DNA of 64,000 bases from Isoetes taiwanensis (lineage: Eukaryota; Streptophyta; Lycopodiopsida; Isoetales; Isoetaceae): NCBI GenBank assembly GCA_021234155.1, contig JAJEKV010000206.1, forward strand, positions 992,001 to 1,056,000. Reading direction: 5' to 3'. Numbering within the stretch: the stretch's first letter is position 1; each line of letters begins with the position of its first letter. Positions 22,848 to 33,439 of this stretch are shown here, piece by piece. The position numbers and the translations under genes were made by a program. Under the pieces are notes generated by a model, which made no database searches, was not told the origin of the DNA, and worked only from the letters and a program-made list of their open reading frames with translations.

Positions 22848-24271
22848 TGAGCTCAAGAAATTCCCCACCACGAAAGGCGGTACCTTACAAAGAGCTCAAC
22901 CATGTCGAGACCATGAACCAAAACCAGGCCTCGATCTACACGTACATATGCAAACTTATCAACAACAATAACTCCCCAGCCCCAATCTTCGTGTATGGGA
23001 AAGTCTGGAACCAGGAAAAACATACATCTTGAATGCCATATGTCTCTACATACGAGGACTCAACCAAATAATTCTACCATGCGCTACTACGGCATTAGCA
23101 TCATCGCAATACCGGAGGAGGCGCACACTCTCTCTTTCAAATGCCGTCATCGACAACAATATCGGAATCCATTCGCTACTTGACCCACATTCCCCAAGGG
23201 CCCCTACCGATCGGCACCAAGAACGACAATCATATGGGACGAGTTTCCCATGGCAAACAAAGCGATCATAGAGGCCGACGCGTCCTCCTACGAGAACATA
23301 GAGGGCATAGCGGGTCCATTCGGAGAAAAACATTTTTATAGCGGCGGTGATTTTTAGGCAGTCGCCCGTCGTCAAACGAGGAGGAAAAACAGCAACAATA
23401 AACGCATCCATCATCTCCTCCCACCTGTGGAACCACTTCGAAGTCCTAGAGCTCAACGAACCAGTAAGAAATGCAGCCGACCCAGACCTCATACGATTCG
23501 TTGATGACATCGGAGAGGGCCGTCTACTCAATGACATTCCACTAACACTATTCAAGACAACAACCAAAATAGAGGACGCCATCAACTTCCTGTATAACGC
23601 ATATATATTGCTAGAACCTGCCACATGCGAGAAGAGAGCATTCTTATCTCCGAAGAACATCCCCGTCGACGAGTTCAACATCGAAATCATACGAATGATC
23701 TTGGCAAACTACAGAAGCTACTTTAGCGTCGACAGGCTCACGGAAAACGACCAGACCATCGAGGACCATCCAATGGCGACAACAGACTTCCTCAACGGCT
23801 ACAAGCACCCAGCGCTTCCACAACACGAACTCCAACTAAAGCCCAATACCATATGCCACATCACAAAAACATTAGACAAAGACAGAGGACTCGTGAAAAA
23901 TGCCAGGGTAATGGTATGCTCAATGCATGCCAAGTTCGTGACCGTCAGGCTCCTAACAGGCCAACCACAGCACGTGGGAAACATACACCCCATATCCCGG
24001 GTCGACTTCTTCCACCAACCAGACAACTGGCCCTGGACAATCCACAAACGATAACTACCACTACGACCCGCATATTCGACAACATTCCACAGCTGCCTGG
24101 GACTCACTCTCGACAAAATAGTCCTCGACCTACGAACTGAAGTCTTCACACACGGACAACTATACACAGCACTCACACGCGTACGAAAAAAAGAAGATGT
24201 GCTGATCCTTCTTGACGAGTCCAACACCAGCAAGACTACAACCAACGTCGTCTACAAGGAACTACTTCCAT
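22847..24271 (+). pseudogene. Helitron Pif1-type helicase region, frameshifted
   Basis: The helicase follows Rep after a shift near 22820. Walker A is split between frames: YG then GTxGKTYILNAI across 22997-23043. GGGAHSLF (about 23115-23139) matches the Pif1 GGxTAHSRF motif, and IIWDEFPMANKAII (about 23228-23270) carries Walker B. GGDFRQSPVVKRGGK and the following block (23343-24054) match motif III onward, including LNEPVR for LTxNMR. After 24054 another frame gives LPGLTLDKIVLDLRTEVFTHGQLYTALTRVR, the C-terminal QTL-HGQLYVALSRV signature, and ends at the stop near 24271. At least four frameshifts are needed to link the blocks, so the element cannot move on its own. Confidence 0.9.
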
Positions 24272-24319
24272 AAACAAGGTGCGTACAAAAAAAAAAAAAA
24301 AAAACACTCCATCCATCTC

Positions 24320-24448
24320 ATGCCTAGGGTGTAGATGGAGCACCGATCCCCTCGAAGATCGATGCTCTCTCTACCGCACCAACGGTCGCACCTGGGTTCG
24401 ACTCCCAGGGGTGCACAAGGCGCCGGCCCCGCCGGCGCCAAATTCTTG
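24320..24448 (+). other. Three consecutive hairpins, one like a tRNA T-arm, at the Helitron 3' end
   Basis: First, GTAGATGGAGCACCGATC pairs with GATCGATGCTCTCTCTAC. Second, CCTGGG TTCGACT CCCAGG at about 24391-24409 is a T-arm-like stem with the canonical seven-base loop and contains GGTTCGACTCC, a good RNA polymerase III B box. Third is the GC hairpin at 24419-24439. No complete tRNA cloverleaf or A box could be placed, so I do not call a tRNA gene. A tRNA-derived SINE remnant is possible. Confidence 0.55.
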
Positions 24449-24469
24449 TATATTATATGTATACAATTA

Positions 24470-24600
24470 GCAGCTGTTAAATTGCAATGTGCCCCATTCA
24501 ACGTTGGACTAGGCTGTTAAATTGCCATGTACCCCATTCAACGCTGGACTTGGTTTGCTAGTAATTGTTAAGTGCAATTAGCAACTGTTAAATTACAAGG
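24470..24600. repeat. Short tandem repeats, GCTGTTAAATTGCAATGTGC type
   Basis: CTGTTAAATTGC(A/C)ATGT(G/A)CCCCATTCAACG(T/C)TGGACT occurs twice in succession (about 24473 and 24511). A shorter relative, AACTGTTAAATTACAAGGTATGTGCATTCAAC, follows near 24584. Noncoding. Confidence 0.8.
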
Positions 24601-27026
24601 TATGTGCATTCAACAATGATTTAAGTGCAATGTAGGTTGTTCGATGCCATTCTTGATTGTTGATCTCAATTCACTACCAGCATGTCTATTGGAGAAAAAC
24701 CACCGAGCATTTATGAAATACTCGTCTCCTGGGCTCATATATGAGCCTTGCTGGAAAACACATCAATGATTTGAACGTTGGGGATTTAGATCTAGGAATG
24801 CCAAAGGAAATTGCCATGATTAAAGGAAGCAACTAAAAGTTCTTCACAAAATGATGTTACTAATAAGAGTTTCTCATATTTAGTAGGCCACATCAGGTAT
24901 GTGCCCTTTATGTCTGTTTGGCAGTTAAATCCAGAAAGCACAGCGACAGTAGCTTTTGAGAAATTTCTGGGAAATTGACAAGGCTTATTGGGGAAAAACA
25001 TGGTGGCAGCCTAATGTTAAGGTGAGAGATTGTCGTATTTAAACTCTACAAAGTCTTTAAACTCTACAAAGTCTCGAATTGAGCACTCTTGTTTGATGTG
25101 AAGAGATGAATTTACTGTAGTTTCTTGCAGTTAAATGACATATAAGTTCCATTTTGTTTCCACTTAAATGGGAAAACAACTTCAGACTTATGCCAACAGG
25201 CTCGACAAACAGTGGGAGAATCAGACAAAGATAATGTAGGCATAACTACAACAAAGCCAACTCTTGAGCATTTACGTCTTTCTTTCAAAAAGCTTCAACG
25301 TTTAGGAACTTTTTGTCGTGGCTTCCTTGATTTAAATTTTCTGTTTTATGGTTTTGGAATGTTTTACGCAAGAAGAGACTAGAGAAAGAAAAATGGATCC
25401 AAACATATCCTAGAAACTTGATAAATGACACAATTTCCTCATTCGTGCCCATTCCACGGAACCTCGAAGTCATTTGTTACTCTTGTTAGTCATTGTAAGA
25501 TCACTCTGCAGTCATGAATATAGATCCAGAAGGAATTCCAGCAAACAGAGGATGCTTTGCATGTTCAACTTCACTGCAAGTTGACAAAGGTTAGTGAAAT
25601 CACCTCAAATTAGTATGAAATCCAAAAGAAATCACTAAAGACTCTAAACAATTCAGAAGAAATCTCCACTCTTTTACTGCTTTCCAGAAATCATAGAACT
25701 CTGATTACTGGACAGAAATCTTAAACAGTGCTATATGTTTTTGATTATAAACATGCATGTTGAAGAACGAAATGTTCGTTACGGTACAAACCTTCGTACA
25801 CCATGGACTGGTTCAGGGGCATGGATTACTTGAGCACCGTGGACGTAATTTAAGGGCCTGCAAAATATTTGGCACGTTGATTGAAAGAAAATATTTTCAT
25901 TCTCTACAAGAAAATATTTTCATTCTCTAAAAGACAAAAGCAGTCGTTCCACAAACTCGCTGTTTTCCTTCCCATTTTTGTTCTTTTTATAGTCTAAGCT
26001 GTACCTGATATCACGTGCACACTCCAAGGATGGGAATGTCATGATACTCCCGTCGCAACCGAAGGCATATCCCTGTCGGCATGTTTCTCTTAGTTAGACT
26101 ACTGGCAGCTACATAGAAGAGAGGCAGATTCTCACCATTGTCTGCTGCACAAGTGGGCGACCTGGACCTGGAGAAATGACAATATTGTGGAAAAGCCTGT
26201 ATTCACAAATCAGACGAGATAAACTAGGAGGCACTAGGTAGACAGAAAATTATGTCAACATGTGGCTTTAACAATCCAAGCTAGCACAAAAAAGTACAAA
26301 GAAGATTGGTAACAGAGCTTCTAGATGGCAAAAATGGCATTTACTGCAACTGATGAAAAGAAAAGGTAAGCTTCCATGTGCATATAAATGATAAGAACAT
26401 TACCTTAGCAATATTATAGGCTACAAGGTAAATCATCCTAATTTACCTAGTTTGTAAGATATAATTCTTTAATGTTTCAATTTCCCCACCTGCAGCCATG
26501 GAAGTCTCATTTCTATCCTGCAAGAGGGATAGGAAAGGATTGCAACAAAACTAAGCACCAAGCATGCTGCCACATGACGGCCCCATCATTGGATTCACAT
26601 CCCCAAACAGACTTATATGCAGTATTCAAATTCTTTTGTTTATAATCTCAAAAATAGAAACCTCCACTCACAACAGAGAGGATCTGGAAGAGATTGTAAG
26701 TGTAACTATGGAAAACTAAAAAAAAAGATAAGAGCTAATCAATGTATTAAAAACGAGTTAGAAATCATCATCTTCGCATCGTCAGTGTTGCAGCAGATTA
26801 AGAAAGCAGGAAAACCCTGATTTCTGCTGCAACCATCCAAATCGGAACCATTATTGGGAATTCCATAGCCATCAAACAAGAGAATAAGACGTTTTTTTTA
26901 TTTTAAGCGCACAAGCTCCCAGAGCTACCATGTTGACATTTTCTTGTTTGAATACTCCATTTGAAGAAGCATAAGGTCCGGAGGATATTTATATCCTTCA
27001 TATACTTAAGGATTGGAAACAACAGC
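24600..27026. other. Intergenic, no gene recognised
   Basis: All frames are broken by stops at short intervals, and translated pieces show no family motif. Minor direct repeats occur near 25047-25070 (TTAAACTCTACAAAGTCT) and 25886-25935 (GAAAATATTTTCATTCTCTA). The part nearest 27027 is probably the 3' untranslated region of the glutamyl-tRNA synthetase gene. Confidence 0.4.
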
Positions 27027-30000
27027 TCAATTGGCTCGTTGTCTTCCATCAGGAATTGCTATCAAAACCACTGGTTTGGACTGCCGGATATAGGGAACAT
27101 CACAAATATAGTAACCCTTCCTCTCAAGTTGTATTATTTCACCCTTCTTGATATTTCGCATATTAGGATCTCCCAATGCATGCACTTCCTTCTTGGTTAC
27201 AGGATTGAGTACAGACAAAAAGTCATCTTCCTCTTCCAACTGATAAGAGACAATATAAAAATCAGATGGATGGCAGCATAGAATGGAAATACCAATTAGA
27301 AAAACCAGCAAATGAAGATAACCGTAAAAAATTTTACTGTTTTGAGATGTAACAAGGAACAAAAGATACCTTCTTCTTTGTTATCAGATGGTCAAATTCC
27401 ACCAATGAGAGATCTATAAGCTCAGCCATCTCAGCCAGCCATGTCAGCTTTAGTTTTGTCGTCTTTACGGATCCCTCCAAATGCAACCTTCCACTTAAGC
27501 CAGTGATTATTCCTTCATTATCCTTTTCAATGGATTCAACAACAGCATTTCCCCAGTCCATAAGGGTGACTTCCTCCCCTTCAGTGATAGCTTCAGCATC
27601 AGCTCTGTCTAGCCAGATTTTTTTCGTAAAAGTTGTACACTTCTGGCCTGCACCTTCATACTTTTTATGACGAGGGATAACACGAATAATGGGCCCATCT
27701 GGACCATCTTTTAAGCACAAAATAACTCTCCCTGTACCAAAGACAGCAGTATGCCTTGCACAAACAGGATCAATGATCTTCTTATTGATTGTCCACAATT
27801 TGTCCCACTCCATAAGGTTTAGGTTTTTGGATGCACCCTGCACAAACATTGTAAATAATTTAAAATTCTGTCCATGCATTGGAAGCAATGACTACAAAAA
27901 AGAACATACCTGGGATAAGATAAACTGCTTCAAAGCTTCAACAGTTAAACCTCGTCTACAAATGCCCTGAACAGTTGGAAAGCGAGGATCATCCCAGCCA
28001 TCAACTCGTCCATTGTCTACAAACCATTGCAACTTGCGCTTGCTTAGCAACGTATAAACAAAATTCATGCGGCTAAAATCCCACACGTGAACTTTTCTAA
28101 CCCCCATGTCTTCCAATACCTTGTAATACTGATCATTCCTATCATGGTACTCACTCGAACGAAGTGCATGAGTGACACCTTCAATGCTGTCCACATACGG
28201 GCATGCAAAATCATATGTTGGATATACTTTATACTTGTCGCCAACACGATGATGGCAAATTGGATTGCACCGGTAATACACAGGATCTCGCAGGGCTTTA
28301 TTTACGGCCTGCATATCCAATTTGCCGCGTAGACAGCACTGTTTGCCTCTTTCTGATCCTTTTAACATTTCTTGCCAGAGGATCATATTTTCTTCACATG
28401 TATGGCTCCTACATTTGGATTCAATACCATCCATCCTTTCTTTCTGCATCTGCTCACGAGGAGTGTCATCCACATAGGCTTTCCCTTCACGAATAAGCTT
28501 TTCAGCCATTTGCAAAAGCTGGGGAAAATAATCCGAGGTATATGTAATTCTGTCCCCTTTTATTCCTAAAGTGTCGAGATCATTAAGAATGCTTTGCACA
28601 AATTCATCCTTTTCTTTTGCAGGGTTTGTATCATCAAATCTAATAATTAATTGGCCTCCATATTTTTTGGCAAAAAATTGGTTTAAAAGGGCAGCCTTTG
28701 CATGTCCAATGTGAAGGTATCCACTTGGTTCTGGAGGAAACCTAGTGCATACCTTGCCCATCTCGGCGCCTGGAAGGTCAACATCAAAAGACCCTTCTGT
28801 TTTTGAGGATTTTACATTCACTTTGGACTCCAGAACAGGCTTGCCTAGCCCTCTTTTGCCAACATATTTCATAATCAGCTCTTGTAAAGGCGGATACTGA
28901 AGCAATATTGAATTGTACCAGCGAGAAACATTCGGAAACTTTGCAGATTTATGTATGCTATCCCATCTTTGTCCAGAAGCTATTCGAAGCAACCATTGAA
29001 TAAAATCAAGACCGAAAACATAGAAAAGACTACCCCTCTGATATTTTGAAGAGGCTTACCTGCAAGGCTAGCCCATACGCCAATATCAGCAATGGTAACA
29101 TTGTATCCCACCAAGAATGTTCGAAGTGCTAAATATGAGTTTATATGATTACACAAATCCTCAAATTCAGCTCCATTAGAGAATCTAGGTAAAAAATCAA
29201 CCCATTCGTCCACCTAAAAAACATAACAAGAATCAGCACAGGACAGGAAAAGTAAATAAATCATGACATGACAAGAATCAGCACAGGACAGGAAAAGTAA
29301 AAAATTATGATGGGACATGAGAGGAATTCAATCACCAAAAGAAGTTATAGATTATTAGATTGACTGACAGCATACTACAGGATCATAACAGGTACAATTA
29401 TTTGAAGAACACCATAACAACTGACCATCTCGAACAAACTTATTTCAATCACATGGCTGCAGATTATTAAAAATGAGCCAAAATCGCATCACCTTATGTG
29501 CTTACTTTCTTAAGGTCATCAGCCGTAATTTGAGAGGCATTGAAGGATGCAGCAGGTTAATGACAAAATAATATAGAGAAAATTGACCATCTCTAGCAAG
29601 TTATTTTAAGCCAATGAGTGAGGGTTATTGGACCCATACTGGCAAAATTCAATTGTTCATTATAAACAGGCTTAGCTTATAAAGAAGCTTATCTCCATAT
29701 GTCTTTACTCTTTTTCTAATGCCTAAATTTTTCATATAGAATGCATACTTGAGAAGCAGTAACAGCATCAGTGCCATAAAGACTTTCCAATTTGCTGATT
29801 CGTGCAAGGTAGCGCAAAACAGTATTTAAACCTGATAGTTTGTCCCTATTAATAAACAAACATCATCAATCAGCTGATCATGAAATCCATAAAAAATAGC
29901 ACCTATATAAACAAGAGAAGAGGCTGCATACCCAGTTGCCAGACATATCTGCAAAACAGATCCAGGAGCCAAGGTCGGCAGTGTATTCACCTGCACATTT

Positions 30001-30235
30001 CCTAAAGCAACCGTAGCAAGGGCTGCAAGAGGAGGCAAATCGGCCGAATATGCAAGTAGTGGAAGTGCATCATCCTTCATCACCAGAATAATTGAACATT
30101 GTATTAGTTGGCTAACATAGGGTGCTAGGTTGGATCTAGAAATTGGGTTCATAATCTCAATAGATAACAACGTGAAATCTACACTTTAAAGTGGAATACC
30201 TGCTCAACATTGCCTGATTCATCCTTTGTTGCCAT
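27027..30235 (-). CDS. Glutamyl-tRNA synthetase, cytosolic type, seven exons, intact
   Basis: The enzyme charges tRNA-Glu with glutamate in the cytosol. Exons (transcript order): 30235-30200, 30074-29932, 29845-29749, 29213-29060, 28979-27910, 27837-27370, 27239-27027. All introns are GT-AG, phases agree, and the total is 726 residues, normal for plant cytosolic members. Domains: an N-terminal GST-C-like appendage (DDALPLLAYSADLPPLAALA ... VDEWVDFL ... TFLVGYNVTIADIGVWASLA), a linker, then the class I catalytic core with the HIGH motif in PSGYLHIGHAKAALLN and FDDTNPAKE. Next come YVDDTPREQMQKERMDGIES, LRSSEYHDRN and LSKRKLQWFV, the KMSKS-equivalent loop. The C-terminal eukaryote/archaeal-type anticodon-binding beta-barrels carry GASKNLNLMEWDKLW, KGYYICDVPYI and IPDGRQ. 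The short first exon encodes MATKDESGNVEQ. No stop or missing motif was found. The start lies 127 bp from an ATG on the opposite strand. Confidence 0.96.
29214..29748. other. Large intron 3 of the glutamyl-tRNA synthetase gene
   Basis: The intron contains a short direct repeat: GACAAGAATCAGCACAGGACAGGAAAAGTAAA-type sequence at about 29226 and 29270. Nothing else is recognised. Confidence 0.6.
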
Positions 30236-30362
30236 CTTTCGTGTCGCAGTGCTAATACTGAGCTAAGTGCTTTATACTACACTAGCACTACTGTGTGCTC
30301 CTTCCGACCTTGAAGCATCTCCCTCTGTTTCTTAAGCCCTAAACCCGGCTGGCCGTCGAGAT
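30236..30362. promoter_or_regulatory. Compact divergent promoter region
   Basis: Only 127 bp separate the glutamyl-tRNA synthetase ATG (minus strand) from the ATG at 30363 (plus strand). No clear TATA box was seen for either direction. AAGCCCTAAACCC at about 30339 contains the telo-box core AAACCC, common upstream of plant translation genes. The 5' leaders probably overlap this region. Confidence 0.4.
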
Positions 30363-30926
30363 ATGTCTTTGTGTGGGGCCTTTCCTAGTATCAACTCACC
30401 CCATTTTTGGGCTGCCCCAAGGAAACCAAGTGCAAACCTGTGTGCGGTAAGTCAGGCTTTACTAAAAGTCACATATATTTTATCCAATGATGTTTGGCAA
30501 TTGTCAGTCATAAACTTCTGCGATTTTGGTTTGGTATTTGGGAATCAGTGGTTAGGACTATGATTTTGATGTCGTATTATATAAAAAAGGGTATATTTTA
30601 GCATGTTTGAGCAGCTTGTTTCCATTTAGTGGTCTAGTTTCTAATTTTAATGTGTTTGCAAGTTTATTGTTGGCTATTTTTCATGCTAAATTGTGGGGCG
30701 TCGATAGCGTTTCACGCCACTTCCTTTTTCGAGGCTGGGCTCCCTGTTTTTTGCAGGCGCGGCGGAGCAGAGGAGGCGCAGGCATGGTTGAAGCCAAGAA
30801 GGGCTCTTCATATTCTTGTGTCGAAGGGCATGCTTGGCATGTTCCTGGTTGTTGCCAAACAGTGGCAAACAGTGGCAAAAGGATTTGGATCGTTGCTGAT
30901 TGTTGGCAAACAGTGGCAAGGGATTG
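30363..30926 (+). CDS. Possible small two-exon gene of unknown function
   Basis: Exon 1 (30363-30449) reads MSLCGAFPSINSPHFWAAPRKPSANLCA and ends at a strong donor, GTGCG|GTAAGT. A candidate acceptor, TTTTTTGCAG at about 30757, leads in phase into ARRSRGGAGMVEAKKGSSYSCVEGHAWH and on to a stop at 30926, giving about 85 residues. The Ser/Pro-rich start could be a plastid transit peptide. A second frame over exon 2 stays open to 31105, so the reading is not certain. Exon 2 has the repeated bases AACAGTGGCAA, which give CQTVANSG and CWQTVA. I do not recognise the protein. The head-to-head spacing with the synthetase supports a transcript here more than the protein does. Confidence 0.3.
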
Positions 30927-31737
30927 ATCCTGGCAGAGCAGGGGCGGGCAGTCCTATTGTTAGAGAGTTTGGCTGTGTTCGTGGATCCAATAGAGCTATA
31001 TTTCCTGCAAAGTTATGGCAAGGGTTAGATTGTGCCGACAGGAGGCCTTGTAGATTGTGGCATCAACCACGAAACCCTGCTTTCCTCTGTGGTTCGAAGC
31101 TTTAATAAGGAAGTGGAACAGATTTAGGCCGAGAGTTAAACTGCATGTGCTAGTTTGTGAGCAAAGTTTCAAGCTGCCGTGTACCAGAATAAGACCGCAC
31201 AAAAGAAAGCTCATGGGGGGTGTCAATCCTTGAGAAATATTTCGATCTCTGTTTCTGTTCTGGCGCAGGTGGGCGCTTCTTATTCTAATCAGGACCTAGA
31301 TTTCTGGGTTTGCATGCAGCTGGAGGAGGGGATTGGTTCCGGCAGGGTAGAGCAGGTAGAGCAGAGGATGCCAGCAGGGCCTGCTGTTCAGAGGGCGGAC
31401 GCAAAGTGGCTATGGTTTAAGCCCATACCTTCGGTCCATATTGTGGCAGGGGTGTTTTTGTCTGCACCATGGGTTTGAAAAGGACCTTAGAAAGTGGCAG
31501 AGGATTTTCCTGCCAAAAAGATGTTAGCCATTGATTTAGTATGATATGATGCTCTGGATATGCTGGAGATCAATGGTTCATATTCAATCTTAAAAACAAA
31601 TCCCATAAACCCTTGAAAAAACATATTCATACCATATTTCTAAAAGTCACATATTTTATTTATCCAATGATGCTTCTAAAAGTCACATATTTTATTTATC
31701 CAATGATGTTTGGCCATTGTCCGAAAAAAATTCAATT
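30927..31737. other. No clear gene
   Basis: A GCGCAG|GTGGGC junction near 31269 and an open frame around 31179-31478 hint at further exons of the 30363 gene, but nothing is recognisable. TAAAAGTCACATATTTTATTTATCCAATGATG-type sequence is repeated near 31639 and 31678, and a related copy lies at 30467. Confidence 0.3.
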
Positions 31738-31776
31738 TTTAAAATAAGACATGTCGTATTTAAGGTAGAGGTAATT

Positions 31777-31871
31777 TTCGCCCGTAGGCCCTTACGCGGC
31801 GGGGTAAGGACCTGGCGAGCCCGGCAGGGCGAGCCTGGTTCGCACCCCGTGTAAGGGCCTGCGGGCGAACA
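31777..31871. other. GC-rich hairpin with imperfect arms of about 28 bp
   Basis: TTCGCCCGTAGGCCCTTACG ... GCGGGGT pairs with GCACCCCGTGTAAGGGCC ... GCGGGCGAA. The loop side holds CCTGGTTCGCACCCC, loosely like a polymerase III B box. The GC content contrasts sharply with the AT-rich flanks. No known RNA family was identified. Confidence 0.6.
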
Positions 31872-31882
31872 TTTCCTCACGT

Positions 31883-32056
31883 AAAGTTCGGGGGGAGGAT
31901 ATTTCTTGCCACGTGGCGCCATCGTAGCCACAAAATTTTGATTACTCCGTTATCAGCCAGCATCGGAGGAGATGAAGCCAACATCGGAGGAGAGGAAGCC
32001 ATTATCTGTTTTAATCTAGGCCTGAAATATGGCGAAATATCCTCCCCCCGAACTTT
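31883..32056. mobile_element. 174-bp TIR element flanked by ACGT
   Basis: The ends AAAGTTCGGGGGGAGGATAT (31883 on) and its exact complement ending at 32056 form a perfect inverted repeat of 23 bp, flanked by ACGT on both sides (31879-31882, 32057-32060). The termini AAAGTTCG match the AAAGTTTG end of the element at 11373-12988, which is also flanked by ACGT, so both belong to one family. The interior has a tandem CATCGGAGGAGA(T/G)GAAGCCA. It is non-autonomous. Confidence 0.8.
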
Positions 32057-32179
32057 ACGTTCGGGATAGGTTTGGACTGTAAATGGAGTTATTTTATTCT
32101 GGGGATTTCCTCTACCGTAAAATAAGACACCTAGTCTTATTGTTTTAATATATAACTAAAAACACGACGTGTCTTATTT

Positions 32180-33439
32180 TCATGGTTTTCCACTAGTATT
32201 TTAGTGGTGTTATATTTTATGACTACTATCCAGCGGAAAAGCAAGTTTAAATTTGTGTGCCGCATTTTTAGCCCTGGAGTCACAAATGGTGTCGTATATT
32301 GTATATGCAGTCGTATTTTGCGACTACTGTGGAAAATTAATCATATTCTTTTCTTCCATCTCGCGTCATGTTTAAATCTTACTGGCAACCATTGATCTAG
32401 CGAATATCCGCCTCTTATGCCAAATCAATGGCCCCTAGAATTTTAACTAAAAATCTGAATGCAGGAAGCAATGGTGCAAAATGAACCAGTATGTACGGAA
32501 ACTCAAAGAACAAAAAAAAGGCCATCTTAATGGTACAACTTGTGGCAGTGCTGCAGGAAAATAACTCAGGCCAGCTATAAGCACGCCTGCAAAGGAAAAC
32601 AGCTCAGAGCAGAATCATAGCAAGATCTGTCATAACAAGCAAGCCAGACGGTCTGCCCAATCGCAGACGTTCAAACTGGTTGCCGCCATACTAGGGCAGC
32701 ACCTGTTCTGCCATAGCTTCTTCAATGCCATGTTCTGCCATAGCGGCTGCCCGGTTCAATGCCACGAAATTTCTTTACCTTCCATCCTAGCCTCTGTCGA
32801 TTCTATCCTAGCCTCAGCCAATACTTGCCATCAAATCTAGATGGAGATGCAGATGCCCAGATCTAGATGCAAACGTTCTGATCTGGATTTAGATCCAAAC
32901 CTAGATGGAGATTGAAGGTTTCATGTCATACTACCATTACTTGGGGGGTTGTCCAAGAAGAAAGAAAGCGAATATGGGATTTGAACCCACAAGCAAGCAA
33001 AGCTTGCTTCACCAAAGGCAAAGGCAAACCGCCACCTGCTCGCATCCAGGTCTGCTGCCCTGCATCAGAAGCTCTGGCCGACAAGAACGGCATGCCAGGA
33101 TGAGGGAGAAAATTTGTGGCCTGCACCCCAAAACCTGTTTCATGAGTTTCCAAAAGCATACCATTGTAAAAGCACAAAGAAAACTACAAATAACCACCCC
33201 AAATTAGAAACATTTTCCTTAAGCCAATTAAGCTCCTCAAATGAGGCAAAACATGTAGTTTTTTATACAACACAATACCAAAATCTTAGCCCTAACCATT
33301 ATCAAAATACCCTCCCGCAATACGAAACGAATTGGGCAAACTATATGAGGGTGGGTAGTAACCCCGGTGTGCCCTTTTTTCGGGTGTTACTTTTGGCATT
33401 TGAAAGTGGATTTTTCAGCCAACTTCCTTCTTGCCCCCC
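32180..33439. other. Intergenic, with an isolated B-box-like site
   Basis: No gene is recognised. On the minus strand near 32974-32987, GGGTTCAAATCCC is a perfect T-arm-like palindrome and polymerase III B box, but the nearest A-box-like sequence is over 100 bp away. A SINE remnant is possible; a tRNA gene is not supported. Confidence 0.4.

Larger units (their letters stand above)
16644..24448 (+). mobile_element. Decayed autonomous Helitron (boundaries tentative)
   Basis: The core is certain: Helitron N-terminal, Rep and Pif1-type helicase sequences fill 20060-24271 on the plus strand. The right end is proposed at CTTG (24445-24448), just after a perfect 9-bp-stem hairpin GGCGCCGGC CCC GCCGGCGCC (24419-24439) and followed by T. 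The same layout, hairpin then AAATT(T)CTTG then T, recurs at 59861-59894. The left end is proposed at TCTATATATATGATTAC (16644), which resembles plant Helitron 5' ends, but the preceding base is C rather than the expected A. CCGGCGCC also occurs near this left end. Helitrons normally end in CTRR, so CTTG is unusual. Confidence is high for the element type and low for the left border. Confidence 0.6.
31738..32179. repeat. Nested inverted-repeat island
   Basis: The outer arms AAAATAAGACATGTCGTATTT (31738 on) and AAACACGACGTGTCTTATTTT (ending 32179) are inverted copies with two mismatches. AAGGTAGAGG near 31759 pairs with CCTCTACC near 32109. Inside lie a GC-rich hairpin at about 31777-31871 (arms begin TTCGCCCGTAGGCCCTTACG) and a separate element at 31883-32056. 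A short palindrome, AATAAGACACCTAGTCTTATT, lies near 32122. No protein is encoded. Confidence 0.8.

Noticed and set aside
24335-24420. tRNA gene upstream of the Helitron hairpin
   Set aside because: The T-arm is good, but the 5' part folds into a long hairpin rather than a cloverleaf, and acceptor ends do not pair.
30770-30860. RadA/Sms-type zinc finger in the possible gene at 30363
   Set aside because: KKGSSYSC loosely resembles its start, but the paired CxxC motifs are absent.
32960-33000. tRNA gene on the minus strand at GGGTTCAAATCCC
   Set aside because: Only the T-arm/B box is present. No acceptor pairing, D-arm or A box lies at the right distance.
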